Below are positions 7,671 to 17,959 of a stretch of 64,000 bases of DNA, piece by piece. This DNA is from Pedobacter frigiditerrae. GTDB taxonomy: Bacteria; Bacteroidota; Bacteroidia; Sphingobacteriales; Sphingobacteriaceae. The notes under the pieces are model-generated. The model saw only the letters and a list, made by a program, of their open reading frames with translations. It was not told the origin of the DNA and did not search any database. Position 1 is the stretch's first letter, and each line of letters starts with the position of its first letter. A program made the position numbers and the translations under genes. The stretch is taken from contig NZ_JAVTSS010000001.1 in the NCBI RefSeq assembly GCF_032678705.1, positions 1,426,001 to 1,490,000 of the forward strand, given 5' to 3'.

Positions 7671-9555
7671 GCACTAACTTTAACCTATCTGAAGAACTTA
7701 CCTCGTTAATAAATTGCGTAAAAGCAGTATAGCTTTCTGCTGGAAATGTTCCGTCGTTTAATGTGAATTTTCTTACACAAATTAACTTGTTGCCTTCAAT
7801 AAGCGTTTTTATTGTATAACTACCAAAATCATTGTTTAAACTTTTTTCAATGGGTATAATTATTGGGATTATATTATCCGGTAGGTTGTAAACAATGGTG
7901 TCTTCGTCTCTATAACCACGATTAATGTAAATTGGTAATGTTCTACCTTTAGTTTCAGGAACAGCAGCTTTAACGTTAAAAGCATTAGGCAGCATAAACA
8001 ATCTAGTATTATTTATCGTAGCATAATTTCTAATATTAATATTTAGGTTTTCTGTAATAACGGGTTCAATTTCTTTCTTTTGAGCGTATTTAATTTGCTC
8101 AAAGTTGATGTTATCTATATCGTAAGCTTCCTTCAACAACTTTTGCTGCTCAGACAAAGGTTTTCCGATAAATTCTTCATGGTTGTCATATTGAGCTCCA
8201 GAGAATGTAGTCTTAACAGTTCCTGAAACATTACCATCCTTATCTAAAGTTAATTCCGCATTACGAACTTGGAGATTTGTTTGTGTTAGCAGTTTTGGAG
8301 TGCGTAATAATTTGCCACCTTCTGCCGTACAAGCTAAAACATTTCTGTCATCCGTAAAATCGCCTAAAAACCCAAAAGGTATTTTCTGGCTAGTACATTC
8401 AAGCCAAATTGTATCGCCTTTAAGTGGCAAACATAAAATGATATGATTACCCTGATTCATACTTGCATAAGTGGGGTCTAAACTTATTTTTTGGCTTCCT
8501 GCCTCTACCACACAATAATAAGATTCTATATTTGCTGCTCTTAATAGGCTTTGCATATAATTAACTAATCCTTTACAATCGCCATAACCTAAACGGTCAA
8601 CCTCTGCGGCTGTAACTGGTTGAAAGCCGCCAATACCAACTTGAACACTTATATATCTAGTTTTTTCTTGTAAATATTGATATATTTTTCTGGCTTTATC
8701 TTTATCAGTTTTTTCGTTTTTAACCAACTCTTTCACCAGTTGTATGGTTGCTTCTGGTAATTTATCTTTACCTTTTAATAAATTATCATAAGCCCATCTC
8801 CCTAACTCTTGCCAATTTGTATAACTTCCTTTATAATTGAAATAGCTAAATTGTTCTGGAGCAATTTTAACACTGGTTTGGTAGGTTTCCTCATTCGGAC
8901 TAAACGGCTCTGATTTAACAGCTAGAAGATTGTTTACTTTCCACGTTAAAATTTTTTGGTCTTTAGTAATGTTTTCTTCAGCTTTGCTTTGTAAATTCTG
9001 TGTTTTTAGACGGAATTGGTCGGTTGGCTTACATATAAAAGTATAAGTGCTTTTTTCTACAGATACATTATAAGAAGGTTTTGGTATCCAGTCAGGGATG
9101 ATTAAGTTCTGTTTGAAACGAATTTCGTAATTATAAACAATGGTGTAAGGATAAGTATTTACAGATGGCAAGTAATGTTTAACTCTGCTATCTTCAAAAA
9201 GAGAGAATCCTTGTACGGCACTTTCATCTTTAAAATCGCCCTGTGAAAACTTACCTACACTTTTACCTACTTCGTTATATATTTCGCCTTTAATGCTTTT
9301 AATACTAGTGTTTTTGTCATAAAATAAAACTAATCTAGCACTTTCATCTCCATTTTTATTTAATACGGTAATGGCTTGTTTAACAGTATACATCACGTTT
9401 TCTGGCGAACGCATATCAACAACCGTTTCTTTATTTCTAATGGTGGCGTTGGCACGGTTACGCAAGGAGGATGGAATTAAATCAACGTCGTAATTATCTT
9501 GTGCAAAACTAGATAGACCTAAAATTAATAGAAGAAATAGGATAGATGCTTTCAT
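7654..9555 (-). CDS. DUF3857 / transglutaminase-like domain protein
   Basis: The 633-residue secreted protein has a signal peptide ending near SSFAQ, an N-terminal DUF3857 beta-rich domain, and a central transglutaminase-like domain. The candidate catalytic cysteine is C327 in GYGDCKGL, after the characteristic block beginning RYISVQVGIGGF; a histidine follows in GNHIILCL. A C-terminal beta-rich region completes it. Proteins of this type are common in Bacteroidota, sit in the periplasm or outer membrane and are biochemically unassigned. It follows its paralogue (9556-11529) with no gap, so the two form an operon. Confidence 0.9.
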   Translation of the reverse strand: MKASILFLLLILGLSSFAQDNYDVDLIPSSLRNRANATIRNKETVVDMRSPENVMYTVKQAITVLNKNGDESARLVLFYDKNTSIKSIKGEIYNEVGKSVGKFSQGDFKDESAVQGFSLFEDSRVKHYLPSVNTYPYTIVYNYEIRFKQNLIIPDWIPKPSYNVSVEKSTYTFICKPTDQFRLKTQNLQSKAEENITKDQKILTWKVNNLLAVKSEPFSPNEETYQTSVKIAPEQFSYFNYKGSYTNWQELGRWAYDNLLKGKDKLPEATIQLVKELVKNEKTDKDKARKIYQYLQEKTRYISVQVGIGGFQPVTAAEVDRLGYGDCKGLVNYMQSLLRAANIESYYCVVEAGSQKISLDPTYASMNQGNHIILCLPLKGDTIWLECTSQKIPFGFLGDFTDDRNVLACTAEGGKLLRTPKLLTQTNLQVRNAELTLDKDGNVSGTVKTTFSGAQYDNHEEFIGKPLSEQQKLLKEAYDIDNINFEQIKYAQKKEIEPVITENLNINIRNYATINNTRLFMLPNAFNVKAAVPETKGRTLPIYINRGYRDEDTIVYNLPDNIIPIIIPIEKSLNNDFGSYTIKTLIEGNKLICVRKFTLNDGTFPAESYTAFTQFINEVSSSDRLKLVLNLKK

Positions 9556-11529
9556 TTAATTTGCCTTTTTTAACAAGACATCGTTTTTTTGATTTTGAAT
9601 TATTTTACTGTAAAATTCTTTTAAGTAGAGGTAGTCATCTGCATTGTAAATCGCTTTGTTGAATTGAAGTATTTGATTAACAGATAATTTGTTATCTTCT
9701 ATGCTGCTTTGTAGCAAATATCTTCCTCCACTTGTAGGTAAACTAATGGCCATATCTTTTGGTTTTTCTACTAACTCGTATTTTTCTGGTAAAGTCACGT
9801 TGATGATAATTCGTTCATCAGAAGCTGCTCCTAAATCTACAGGATACATTCTATCGTTTAAATTAAACGGATTTTTTGTAATTCGGTTAATAAAAAAGGG
9901 GTTAATAAACAATTGATTTTTGTCGGTAGCATCGTGAGCTGAAAATTCAATTTCGTATTTTTCCATCAAAGGTTTTTCCACACTATCAACATTGTTTATT
10001 TCTGGGTTTGATAAGCTTATTTTTGTTAAACGTTCATCAAGTTTTTCTACAAACTCTTCAGTAGAGTTATATTTTTTAATGTCTTTTCTTTTATTAAAAG
10101 CAGCATAGCCAACAGTAGTAGTTGTAATTACACCATTTATTTTTCCATCTGCATTTAGTTTTCCTGTTAAAACATAGGTAGTTACACTTTTTTGAGAAGC
10201 TTTTAAATCTATCCAATAAGATGGTTTCTTTAAATTAATTACCCTTCCTTGATCGTTGATACATCTTATCGGCAGCAAGCCAAAAGGCAATAAGGGTTCG
10301 GTTGCATCTAAAAGATAAGTTTTATCTCCAATGTTTACCTTCGCAACTACGTAGTTAAAACTGCTTAAAACTGGGAAAAGTTTATTTGGCATTCCATTTT
10401 CACGAGTAGATAATATAACCGCTTCAGTTTCTAATCCGGCAGCAGAAAGAGCTGAAATTAAGGTTAAATTAATGTCTGCCACATTACCAGACCTGTTTTC
10501 TAAAATGGTTTTAGTATTCTCCATACTATAATTTCCATAATAGTTATTCCATTTTATTTGCTTTTTTATGTAGTTGTAAACAGCATTTGCCTTCGCTAAA
10601 TTGTCTGTTTCACCTTTTAAAATGGCAGGCATTAAATCTTTAAATACCGATGCTTTTTTCATCTGCGAGCCGAAATTTTTATCAGAAGTAAGCTCGTAAT
10701 CTACATCATTCCAAGTTTTGGTATAGCTCTGCTTGCTACCATTAGTTAACTGCACATCAGAAAGCTCGAAATACATGGCCGATTTAAAATTACTCGCCGC
10801 CGTCATGTAATCCTCCTCCACAAAAGCAGGCACATTTTTCATGATGTAAGTCATCCTTGAGCAATCAATAGACACACCATTTAACCTTAAACATTCTTTG
10901 TATATCTCAGCTTTCGAGTCACTCAGTTTTTGATATCCGCGAAGCGAAACATTGTAATTATAATTGCCTGGTATATTGGCTACAAATTCACTCGAAACTT
11001 TAGGGATATCTCCTTGAAACTCCCAAGTTCTAAAGTTGAAAATTAACGGTGATTCGATTCTATAACTATATTCTATAATCGACCCGTCTTTAATATTCGG
11101 TAGGGTAAATTTGGTTAGCTGGGTATATTTGTTTCTATTTTCAGTAAATACTGCTTTTTTATCCATCAGGGTTTCCACAAATTCCCCGTTTACCATGTTA
11201 AAGGTCGATGCTTTTAAATCATTTACAAACTCTTGTTTATTGTCGTCCTTATAAGTTGGAATAACAATGTTGGCAAATTTGAAACCTTCCTTATTATAAA
11301 TTTTAATTTTTACATGATGCTCAAATTGAATGACTAACCTTCCCGTCGCATCATCTATTTGCATAGCAGCAGTACCAAACTCTTTTAGCACAACAGCATT
11401 AGCAGTACTGTCTATTTTGCTTTTGTCGAAATAGTATTCATCGTTCTGTATGGAACCGTAGTTAAAGTTTTGGGCGTAAATATTTGATGTGATGAAACAG
11501 AAAAGAGCTAAAAAGAAGAATCGATTCAT
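9556..11529 (-). CDS. DUF3857 protein with transglutaminase-like domain lacking the catalytic Cys
   Basis: The 657-residue secreted protein (signal to about SNIYAQ) has an N-terminal DUF3857 domain and a transglutaminase-like fold. The region equivalent to the catalytic loop reads NRSGNVADINL, with V350 where a nucleophilic cysteine would be expected, so it is probably not a cysteine hydrolase. Its stop codon abuts the start of the second DUF3857 gene. The pair may act as a complex of one potentially active and one inactive subunit; that is inference. It is divergent from the exonuclease gene. Confidence 0.88.
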   Translation of the reverse strand: MNRFFFLALFCFITSNIYAQNFNYGSIQNDEYYFDKSKIDSTANAVVLKEFGTAAMQIDDATGRLVIQFEHHVKIKIYNKEGFKFANIVIPTYKDDNKQEFVNDLKASTFNMVNGEFVETLMDKKAVFTENRNKYTQLTKFTLPNIKDGSIIEYSYRIESPLIFNFRTWEFQGDIPKVSSEFVANIPGNYNYNVSLRGYQKLSDSKAEIYKECLRLNGVSIDCSRMTYIMKNVPAFVEEDYMTAASNFKSAMYFELSDVQLTNGSKQSYTKTWNDVDYELTSDKNFGSQMKKASVFKDLMPAILKGETDNLAKANAVYNYIKKQIKWNNYYGNYSMENTKTILENRSGNVADINLTLISALSAAGLETEAVILSTRENGMPNKLFPVLSSFNYVVAKVNIGDKTYLLDATEPLLPFGLLPIRCINDQGRVINLKKPSYWIDLKASQKSVTTYVLTGKLNADGKINGVITTTTVGYAAFNKRKDIKKYNSTEEFVEKLDERLTKISLSNPEINNVDSVEKPLMEKYEIEFSAHDATDKNQLFINPFFINRITKNPFNLNDRMYPVDLGAASDERIIINVTLPEKYELVEKPKDMAISLPTSGGRYLLQSSIEDNKLSVNQILQFNKAIYNADDYLYLKEFYSKIIQNQKNDVLLKKAN

Positions 11530-11678
11530 ATAAGTGGTTAATTTTCGGCAATTTAAATCTACGGTTTAACAAAATGAAATAATTTACAACTAAAATTTTA
11601 GCTATTTTGTAGTACTAACCAATCCTTTTTAGCACATTTGAAAAAGAGAGTAAAATCTCAATTATATACCTTAAAAAA

Positions 11679-12617
11679 ATGAAATTAAATTTAAAAAGAC
11701 CTTTAGCATTCTTTGATTTAGAAGCTACAGGTATAAATGTTGGTGCCGATAGAATTGTAGAAATTGGAATTTTGAAAGCTATGCCAAACGGCGATGAATT
11801 AGTACTTACAAAACGTATCAACCCAGAAATTCCAATCCCATTGGTAACTTCTTTAATTCATGGTATTTACGATGAAGATATTAAAAACGAACCAACATTT
11901 AGAACTGCGGCAAAAGAAATAGCGGATTTTATTGGAGATGCAGACTTAGCAGGATACAATTCTAACAAATTTGATATTCCGATGTTGCTTGAAGAGTTTT
12001 TAAGAGTTGGAATTGATTTTGACATGAGCGATAGGAAGTTTGTAGATGTACAAAACATATTTCATCAAATGGAACAACGCACATTAAAGGCTGCTTATAA
12101 ATTTTATTGTGATAAGGACATTATCAATGCACACTCTGCAGAAGCTGATATTAGAGCCACGTATGAAGTTTTATTGGCTCAGTTAGATAAATATAAAGAC
12201 ACCGAATTTGAAGACAAGAAAGGCTTAAAGTCAACTCCAGTTCAAAACGATGTAGATGCCTTACATACCTTTACCAATATGAATAAGGTAGTAGATTTCG
12301 CAGGGCGGATGGTTTATAACGAAAATGGAGAAGAAGTTATTAATTTTGGAAAACACAAAGGGAGAACCGTAGAATCTGTTTTGGATGTTGAACCAAGTTA
12401 TTATGCTTGGATGAAACAAGGCGATTTCCCATTGTATACCAAAAAGAAATTAGATGAAATTTGGGCACGTTGGAATAAGAAGAAAGAAGAAGCAAAAGCT
12501 GCAAAACAACAAGTTCAAGCACCAAAAGTAGAACAGAAGCCAATAAAACCTCAAGAACCAGCTAAACCAATAAATAATGACATGCTGGAGCAATTAAAAA
12601 TGAAGTTTGGTAAATAG
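11679..12617 (+). CDS. DnaQ-like 3'-5' exonuclease with C-terminal DUF3820-like domain
   Basis: The 312-residue protein has a complete DEDDh exonuclease signature: D13 and E15 (FFDLEATG), D99 (GYNSNKFD), H152 and D157 (HSAEADIR). Residues about 224-268 (INFGKHKGRTVESV onwards) match a DUF3820-like module, which often accompanies such exonucleases. A lysine/glutamine-rich linker follows, then a short conserved tail (NNDMLEQLKMKFGK). It may proofread or trim DNA; it is not attached to a polymerase. The ATG is preceded by an A/T-rich divergent promoter region. Confidence 0.9.
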   Translation: MKLNLKRPLAFFDLEATGINVGADRIVEIGILKAMPNGDELVLTKRINPEIPIPLVTSLIHGIYDEDIKNEPTFRTAAKEIADFIGDADLAGYNSNKFDIPMLLEEFLRVGIDFDMSDRKFVDVQNIFHQMEQRTLKAAYKFYCDKDIINAHSAEADIRATYEVLLAQLDKYKDTEFEDKKGLKSTPVQNDVDALHTFTNMNKVVDFAGRMVYNENGEEVINFGKHKGRTVESVLDVEPSYYAWMKQGDFPLYTKKKLDEIWARWNKKKEEAKAAKQQVQAPKVEQKPIKPQEPAKPINNDMLEQLKMKFGK

Positions 12618-12699
12618 CTGTTGCCAAATTGGTTAACTGATTAATCGGTTAATTGATTTTCAAAACAGATTACCAGTTTAACATTTATACAGTTACCCT

Positions 12700-14559
12700 A
12701 TGAAGGTGAAAATATTATTTATTTTATTAGTACTGTCCAATTTTGCACAAGCTCAACTTCCTGTCGCACCTGTTTTTCAGCAGGCTTTTCAAAAAGGAAC
12801 TCGTGATATAAGCGGCGCACCGGGCGCAAAGTATTGGCAAAATACTGCCGACTATGATTTGAAAATAAATTTCAACCCAATTACTAGAGAAGTAAAAGGG
12901 ACAGTGGAAATTAATTATGTGAATAATAGTCCTGATGTTTTAAATGAACTTTGGTTTAAGTTATATCCAAATCTTTATCAAAAAGGAGTAGTTAGAAAAG
13001 CAAGAATCAAAGATGCTGACTTAGGTGATGGAGTTCAAATTACAAGTGCACAAATAAATAATCAGCCAAAAGAAATTGCTAGTTTAATTATAGAGGGCAC
13101 AAATATGCATACTGCTATTACTCCTTTAGCTCCTGGAAAAAGTTTAAAGTTGAAATTTGACTATCACTATATTTTAAATAAAGGTTCGCACATGCGTACT
13201 GGTCAAGTTGATGAAGGTGCTCATTTTATTGCTTATTCATTTCCAAGAGTTGCAGTTTACGATGATATAGATGGTTGGAACAAAATCCCTTACAGTGGTT
13301 CAGAAGAGTTTTACAACGATTTTTGCAATTTCAAAGCTGCCATTACTGTACCTAAGAATTACGGTGTTTGGGCAACAGGAGATTTATTAAACGGAAGTGA
13401 GGTTTTTTCTAAAGAAGTGTTTAAAAAATTTCAATTAGCGAACAAAAGCAATGAAACCATTGATGTAATTGATAGTATAACTTTAGCTCAAAATAAAGTA
13501 ACTGCCCAAAAAGATTTTAACATTTTCAAGTTTGAAGCTAAGAACGTAGTCGACTTTGCCTTTGCAACAAGCAATCATTATCTGTGGAAAGCTACAAGTT
13601 TAGTAGTAGACTCAATCTCAAAAAGAAGAACTAGGGTTGATGCAGTTTTTAATGCTAGTCATAAAGATTTTTACGAAGTAATTGATTTTGCAAAAAAGAC
13701 AGTTTATTACATGAGTTATGTCTTTCCAAAATGGCCTTTTCCTTATAGTCACGAAACAGTTTTCGATGGCTTAGACCAAATGGAATATCCAATGATGGTA
13801 AATGATAACCCAGTTGATAATAGGGCAGATGCTATTACTTTAACAGACCACGAAATATTCCATACCATGTTTCCATTTTATATGGGTACTAATGAAACTA
13901 AATACGGTTGGATGGACGAAGGTTGGGCTACAATAGGCGAGTGGTTAATCTCGCCAATGATAGATTCTACTATTGTAGACGATTATGGCGTTGGGCCAAC
14001 TGGAAGTACATCTGGTACAAAAGACGACGTACCAATTATGACTTTAACGCCAGATTTAAAAGGAATTGCATCATTTACCAATAATTATCCAAAACCTGGC
14101 TTCGGCTATCTTTTTATAAAAGATTATTTAGGCGAAGAACGTTTTAATAAAGCATTACACAATTACATTACGCAATGGAATGGCAAGCATCCAATGCCGT
14201 ACGATTTCTTTTATAGCATGAATACTGGTGCTGGAGAAAATCTTGATTGGTTTTGGAAACGCTGGTTTTTTGAAGAAGGAGTTACTGATTTGGCTATAAA
14301 AGATGTAATTAAAACCCAAACTGGTTATTCTGTTATTGTTGAAAACAAAAGCAATAAACCCTTGCCTGTAGATTTAACTTTAACATACGAAGATGGGTCT
14401 ATAGAAAAGAGTCATATGAGTATTGTGGCTTGGAAAGCAGAAAATAAGGAAGTGGTAGCTAGGTTTTCAACTACAAAAAAGCTGACAAAAGTTGTTTTAG
14501 GTAGTAGTCACGTTCCTGATAAAGATAAAAGCAACAACACTTACACTGTGAAAAATTAG
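12700..14559 (+). CDS. M1 family metallopeptidase (secreted)
   Basis: The 619-residue secreted protein (signal to about FAQAQ) has the gluzincin zinc site: HEIFH with H384, E385 and H388, then E407 in WMDEGWA, at the usual M1 spacing. The upstream substrate-recognition motif is present as QMEYPMM, the M1 equivalent of GAMEN. An N-terminal saddle-like beta domain precedes it. It probably removes N-terminal residues from peptides in the periplasm or outside the cell. Monocistronic: a palindromic A/T-rich stretch precedes it and a strong terminator follows. Confidence 0.92.
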   Translation: MKVKILFILLVLSNFAQAQLPVAPVFQQAFQKGTRDISGAPGAKYWQNTADYDLKINFNPITREVKGTVEINYVNNSPDVLNELWFKLYPNLYQKGVVRKARIKDADLGDGVQITSAQINNQPKEIASLIIEGTNMHTAITPLAPGKSLKLKFDYHYILNKGSHMRTGQVDEGAHFIAYSFPRVAVYDDIDGWNKIPYSGSEEFYNDFCNFKAAITVPKNYGVWATGDLLNGSEVFSKEVFKKFQLANKSNETIDVIDSITLAQNKVTAQKDFNIFKFEAKNVVDFAFATSNHYLWKATSLVVDSISKRRTRVDAVFNASHKDFYEVIDFAKKTVYYMSYVFPKWPFPYSHETVFDGLDQMEYPMMVNDNPVDNRADAITLTDHEIFHTMFPFYMGTNETKYGWMDEGWATIGEWLISPMIDSTIVDDYGVGPTGSTSGTKDDVPIMTLTPDLKGIASFTNNYPKPGFGYLFIKDYLGEERFNKALHNYITQWNGKHPMPYDFFYSMNTGAGENLDWFWKRWFFEEGVTDLAIKDVIKTQTGYSVIVENKSNKPLPVDLTLTYEDGSIEKSHMSIVAWKAENKEVVARFSTTKKLTKVVLGSSHVPDKDKSNNTYTVKN

Positions 14560-14573
14560 AAAAGCAAATGCAG

Positions 14574-14602
14574 AAGCCCGACTATTGTTAGTCGGGCTTT
14601 TT
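14574..14602 (+). terminator. Rho-independent terminator
   Basis: Stem AAGCCCGACTA (14574-14584) pairs with TAGTCGGGCTT (14589-14599), followed by T residues. It ends the M1 peptidase transcript. Confidence 0.88.
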
Positions 14603-14753
14603 GCTACAATCTTTTTGTTTTCAGCTTTGAAAACTTTCTTTCCATCGTGCTATAATTTGTCAAAGCTTAAGAGAAAACAAAAAGGATTTTCGCTTCAATC
14701 CCGTTTATTAAACCTAAAACTGTGCAATTATTTAAGGTTGTAATATCCAAAAC

Positions 14754-15635
14754 CTAGTCAATCCAGTATTCCGTTAAAGGATAAAATGGCTTCTCAATCA
14801 CACCTTCATCACTTAACAATTTATAAAGTATAGGGTTTTTCAGCAGCTTTTTGATAGTTGTTCTTCTACTTCTTGGATCTGTTTTGCCTTCTAAATTCTC
14901 CTCCACTCTTACTTTTTGTTGGATTAGCCTTATGCCGTGGCTATAATCTGCCCAAGTGTTAGTATGCTTGTTATATACTGGTTGGATGGCTTTTCCATCC
15001 ATTTTATGCCAGCCATAAATAACTACTTTAGGTGTTTTTTCTGTGTAAATCTTATTGCTGATGATAACATTTTTCTTATTACCAGCGGTTAATGCACTGT
15101 TATTATGTTTACTTAAATAAGGTTTCAGTTGAATTTTTACAGAATCATTATGGGCAATGAATATAGGTAAGGTTGTCATTGCTTTTGTAGGTGGAATTGG
15201 CTGAGGCGTTAGCTTTATACTCGCACTTTTATAAATGTTATCAACCATCTTTTTTGTTGGTAAGTTACATTTTGTTAAATCAGCAACTTTTTGAGCCAAG
15301 ATAGGAGTCATTGGTACATAGAAATAATCATCATCGCTGCCAATACAAAAGTAATCTGGTAAAGCGTAATAACTAACTCGGGCAATCTGATTTTCAATTT
15401 TAATAGAATCAACTACCTCACTTAATTTCCTTAAAAAATTAGGAACATTCCCATTTTTAATTTCATTAAAGATGATTTCTTCTCTTTGTTTTAACGTTAA
15501 GGTGCTATCAGAGATAGACTTTGCAAAGGCAGTACCTGTTAATGCATCAGCTTTGCGAGGTTTTAGTTTAAGGGTTTGCGCATTCAAATCTTGAAAACTC
15601 AAAATCAATAAAAGAAAGCTAATTAGGTATTTCAT
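14754..15635 (-). CDS. Secreted protein of unknown function
   Basis: The 293-residue protein has a Sec signal (to about LNAQ) and no domain I can name with confidence. Conserved-looking blocks are YYALPDYFCIGSDDDYFYVP, a helical block with KMVDNIYKSA, VVIYGWHKMDGKAIQP and a DYSHGIRLI motif, with paired histidines and acidic residues that could form an active site. I recall similar uncharacterised secreted proteins in other bacteria, but cannot verify it. Its stop-start junction with queG has no gap, so it is probably transcribed downstream of queG. Confidence 0.8.
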   Translation of the reverse strand: MKYLISFLLLILSFQDLNAQTLKLKPRKADALTGTAFAKSISDSTLTLKQREEIIFNEIKNGNVPNFLRKLSEVVDSIKIENQIARVSYYALPDYFCIGSDDDYFYVPMTPILAQKVADLTKCNLPTKKMVDNIYKSASIKLTPQPIPPTKAMTTLPIFIAHNDSVKIQLKPYLSKHNNSALTAGNKKNVIISNKIYTEKTPKVVIYGWHKMDGKAIQPVYNKHTNTWADYSHGIRLIQQKVRVEENLEGKTDPRSRRTTIKKLLKNPILYKLLSDEGVIEKPFYPLTEYWID

Positions 15636-16571
15636 CTAGTATTCTCTTAAAAAGTCTATATTTCTTTTTAGGCCTGTATATTTTGTTCTTTTAACTGCTG
15701 AGCCTTTAAAAACTTGCTTAAAAACTTCATCGGTCATTTCAATCAACTCTGTTTTATTAAGGTTTAATAACTCTAAAGCTGGTGTAAAAGCTGGTTCTGT
15801 ATGTGGTGTTGCAAACCTATTCCATGGGCAAACATCCTGACAAATATCACAACCAAACATCCAATTTTCCATTTTCCCTTTAAATTCATTTGGGATTTCA
15901 TTTTTTAACTCAATGGTTAAATAAGAAATACATTTACTGCCATCAACCAAATAAGGCGCCATTATAGCATCCGTTGGGCAAGCATCAATGCAGCGAGTGC
16001 AAGAGCCGCAATGGTCGGCAACGAAAGGAGTATCGTATGCTAAATCTAAATCTATAATTAGCTCTGCTAAAAAGAAAAAAGAACCTGCATCCTTGCTTAT
16101 TAAATTTGAATTTTTCCCTCGCCAACCCAAGCCAGATTTTTGTGCCCAAACTTTATCCATCACAGGTGCAGAATCTACAAAACAGCGCCCTGAAACTTCT
16201 CCAATATTGTCATTAATAAATGCCAGTAACTCTTTTAGCTTTTCTTTTATCACAGTGTGATAATCTGTACCATAAGCGTACTTAGAGATTTTTGGAGCAT
16301 TAATATCTGATTGTTTTTCTTCGGTGAAGTAGTTTAGGGTTAAAGAAACTACAGATTTTGCACCATCAACAAGTAGGCGAGGGTCAAGTCGTTTATCGAA
16401 ATGGTTTGCCATATAACTCATCTCGCCATGATGGTTGTTGTTTAACCAATTCTCTAACCTCGGTGCTTCTTCTTCCAAAAACTCTGCTTTTGAAATTCCA
16501 CAAGCCATAAAACCAAGACGTAATGCCTCATTTTTAATCATTTGACTATATTTTGCAGAATTATTAAACAT
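15636..16571 (-). CDS. queG: Epoxyqueuosine reductase QueG
   Basis: QueG reduces epoxyqueuosine in tRNA to queuosine with cobalamin and two [4Fe-4S] clusters. The 311-residue protein has both cluster motifs: C188, C191, C194 and C198 ([12 protein letters not shown]), and C241, C244 and C248 (CDICQDVCP) with C214. The proposed proton donor lies in FVDSAPV (D133). The short form without C-terminal HEAT repeats is common. A TATCTTTG -7 box lies seven bases upstream of the ATG. It is followed directly by a secreted protein gene of unknown role. Confidence 0.96.
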   Translation of the reverse strand: MFNNSAKYSQMIKNEALRLGFMACGISKAEFLEEEAPRLENWLNNNHHGEMSYMANHFDKRLDPRLLVDGAKSVVSLTLNYFTEEKQSDINAPKISKYAYGTDYHTVIKEKLKELLAFINDNIGEVSGRCFVDSAPVMDKVWAQKSGLGWRGKNSNLISKDAGSFFFLAELIIDLDLAYDTPFVADHCGSCTRCIDACPTDAIMAPYLVDGSKCISYLTIELKNEIPNEFKGKMENWMFGCDICQDVCPWNRFATPHTEPAFTPALELLNLNKTELIEMTDEVFKQVFKGSAVKRTKYTGLKRNIDFLREY

Positions 16572-16578
16572 TGATTTA

Positions 16579-16586
16579 CAAAGATA
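16579..16586 (-). promoter_or_regulatory. -7 promoter box of queG
   Basis: Read on the minus strand, TATCTTTG matches the Bacteroidota consensus TAnnTTTG exactly, seven bases before the queG ATG. Transcription would begin at or next to the start codon. Confidence 0.5.
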
Positions 16587-16653
16587 GGCTTTTGAGCTAA
16601 AAACCTTTTAATGCTTTAGTTGTTATTAGAATTGAAAACTAAATTATAACGTC

Positions 16654-16875
16654 ATGGAAAATAAAGAAGGTAATCATACCGAAGACCCAAATAAAAGCGT
16701 CCCTCCAGTTGAAAAAAATTATGATGCCCATAAAGATAACCCTGGACCAGCACCAACTGTAAATGAACCTGACAACGAGGGTGCAGGGCAAGCTATGAAA
16801 TGGATAATTCCTATTGTAGTTATTTTGTTATTAGTAGTGTGGTTTTTCTTTTTTAGAAATAACACTACAACTTAG
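16654..16875 (+). CDS. Small tail-anchored hypothetical protein
   Basis: A 73-residue protein with a charged, proline-rich, disordered N-terminal half and one C-terminal transmembrane segment ([20 protein letters not shown]) followed by a short polar tail. There is no signal peptide, so the bulk probably faces the cytoplasm. It overlaps the 3' end of convergent ruvB by four bases. The composition contrast and clean start favour a real gene. Function unknown. Confidence 0.7.
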   Translation: MENKEGNHTEDPNKSVPPVEKNYDAHKDNPGPAPTVNEPDNEGAGQAMKWIIPIVVILLLVVWFFFFRNNTTT

Positions 16876-17894
16876 AAAAGCTTGCCAGTTTGGCCTAATT
16901 TGATTCTATTTAAGTGTTTATACGCGGCTTCGGTAACTTCACGTCCACGAGCAGTACGCATTAAGTAACCTTCTTGAATTAGAAAAGGCTCATATACTTC
17001 TTCAATTGTACCATCATCTTCGCCAACAGCAGTTGCAATAGTTTTTAATCCTACTGGACCTCCCTTAAATTTATCTATAATGGCCAGTAGGATTTTATTA
17101 TCCATTTCATCTAAACCATGTTCATCAACATTTAAGGCCGTTAATGCATAACGAGCAATCTCCGTATCAATGCTACCGTTTCCTTTTATTTGTGCAAAAT
17201 CTCTAGTTCTTCGCAGAAGTGCGTTTGCTATACGAGGTGTTCCTCTACTACGACGGGCAATTTCGTATGCTCCCTCATCAGAAATTGGTGTATTTAAAAT
17301 CGCCGATGAACGTAATACAATCGTAGTTAATATTTTAGCATCATAATAAGCTAACCTAGAATTAATCCCAAACCTAGCTCTTAGCGGAGCAGTTAATAAA
17401 CCTGAACGTGTGGTTGCGCCAACTAATGTGAAAGGATTTAAGCTAATTTGTACTGAACGAGCGTTAGGCCCACTTTCTAGCATGATATCAATCTTAAAAT
17501 CTTCCATTGCCGAGTATAAATATTCCTCCACCAAAGGTGATAGACGATGAATTTCATCAATAAAAAGAATGTCTCCAGTTTCTAGATTAGTTAATAAACC
17601 AGCTAAATCTCCAGGTTTGTCTAATACCGGACCAGATGTTACCTTAATATTCACACCCATTTCATTGGCGATAATATAAGAAAGTGTAGTTTTTCCTAAT
17701 CCTGGAGGGCCATGTAATAGAACATGGTCTAAAGATTCGCCACGAAGTTTTGCAGCTTTAACGAAAATCTTAAGGTTCTCTAGAATTTTATCCTGACCCG
17801 TAAAATCTTCAAATTCCTGCGGACGTAATACTTTTTCAATATCACGTTCAATAGGGCTAAGGTTGTCTGAAGAAGGATCTAGATTTTCGTTCAT
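16872..17894 (-). CDS. ruvB: Holliday junction branch migration helicase RuvB
   Basis: RuvB is the hexameric AAA+ motor that drives Holliday junction migration with RuvA. The protein (340 residues from this start) has Walker A GPPGLGKT, Walker [10 protein letters not shown], sensor region GATTRSG, and the C-terminal winged helix ending in [12 protein letters not shown]. An in-frame ATG at 17936 exists, but the added 14 codons lie in a dispersed intergenic repeat (17921-17943) and are not RuvB-like, so the ATG at 17894 ([11 protein letters not shown]) was chosen. ruvA and ruvC are not adjacent. Confidence 0.97.
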   Translation of the reverse strand: MNENLDPSSDNLSPIERDIEKVLRPQEFEDFTGQDKILENLKIFVKAAKLRGESLDHVLLHGPPGLGKTTLSYIIANEMGVNIKVTSGPVLDKPGDLAGLLTNLETGDILFIDEIHRLSPLVEEYLYSAMEDFKIDIMLESGPNARSVQISLNPFTLVGATTRSGLLTAPLRARFGINSRLAYYDAKILTTIVLRSSAILNTPISDEGAYEIARRSRGTPRIANALLRRTRDFAQIKGNGSIDTEIARYALTALNVDEHGLDEMDNKILLAIIDKFKGGPVGLKTIATAVGEDDGTIEEVYEPFLIQEGYLMRTARGREVTEAAYKHLNRIKLGQTGKLF

Positions 17895-17920
17895 AGTGTA
17901 AAGATAATGGTTAATTGTTA

Positions 17921-17943
17921 ATAGTCTATGGTCCATTGACTAT
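17921..17943. repeat. Dispersed palindromic repeat, copy 1
   Basis: ATAGTC (17921-17926) pairs with GACTAT (17938-17943). The 18-mer CTATGGTCCATTGACTAT is identical to 40625-40642. It lies between the hydroxyacyl-CoA dehydrogenase gene and ruvB. Confidence 0.7.
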
Positions 17944-17959
17944 AAACCATTAACTCAAC

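Noticed and set aside
16872..17936. Longer ruvB start at 17936
   Set aside because: The extra 14 codons are in a dispersed repeat and do not resemble RuvB N-termini; ATG 17894 fits better.
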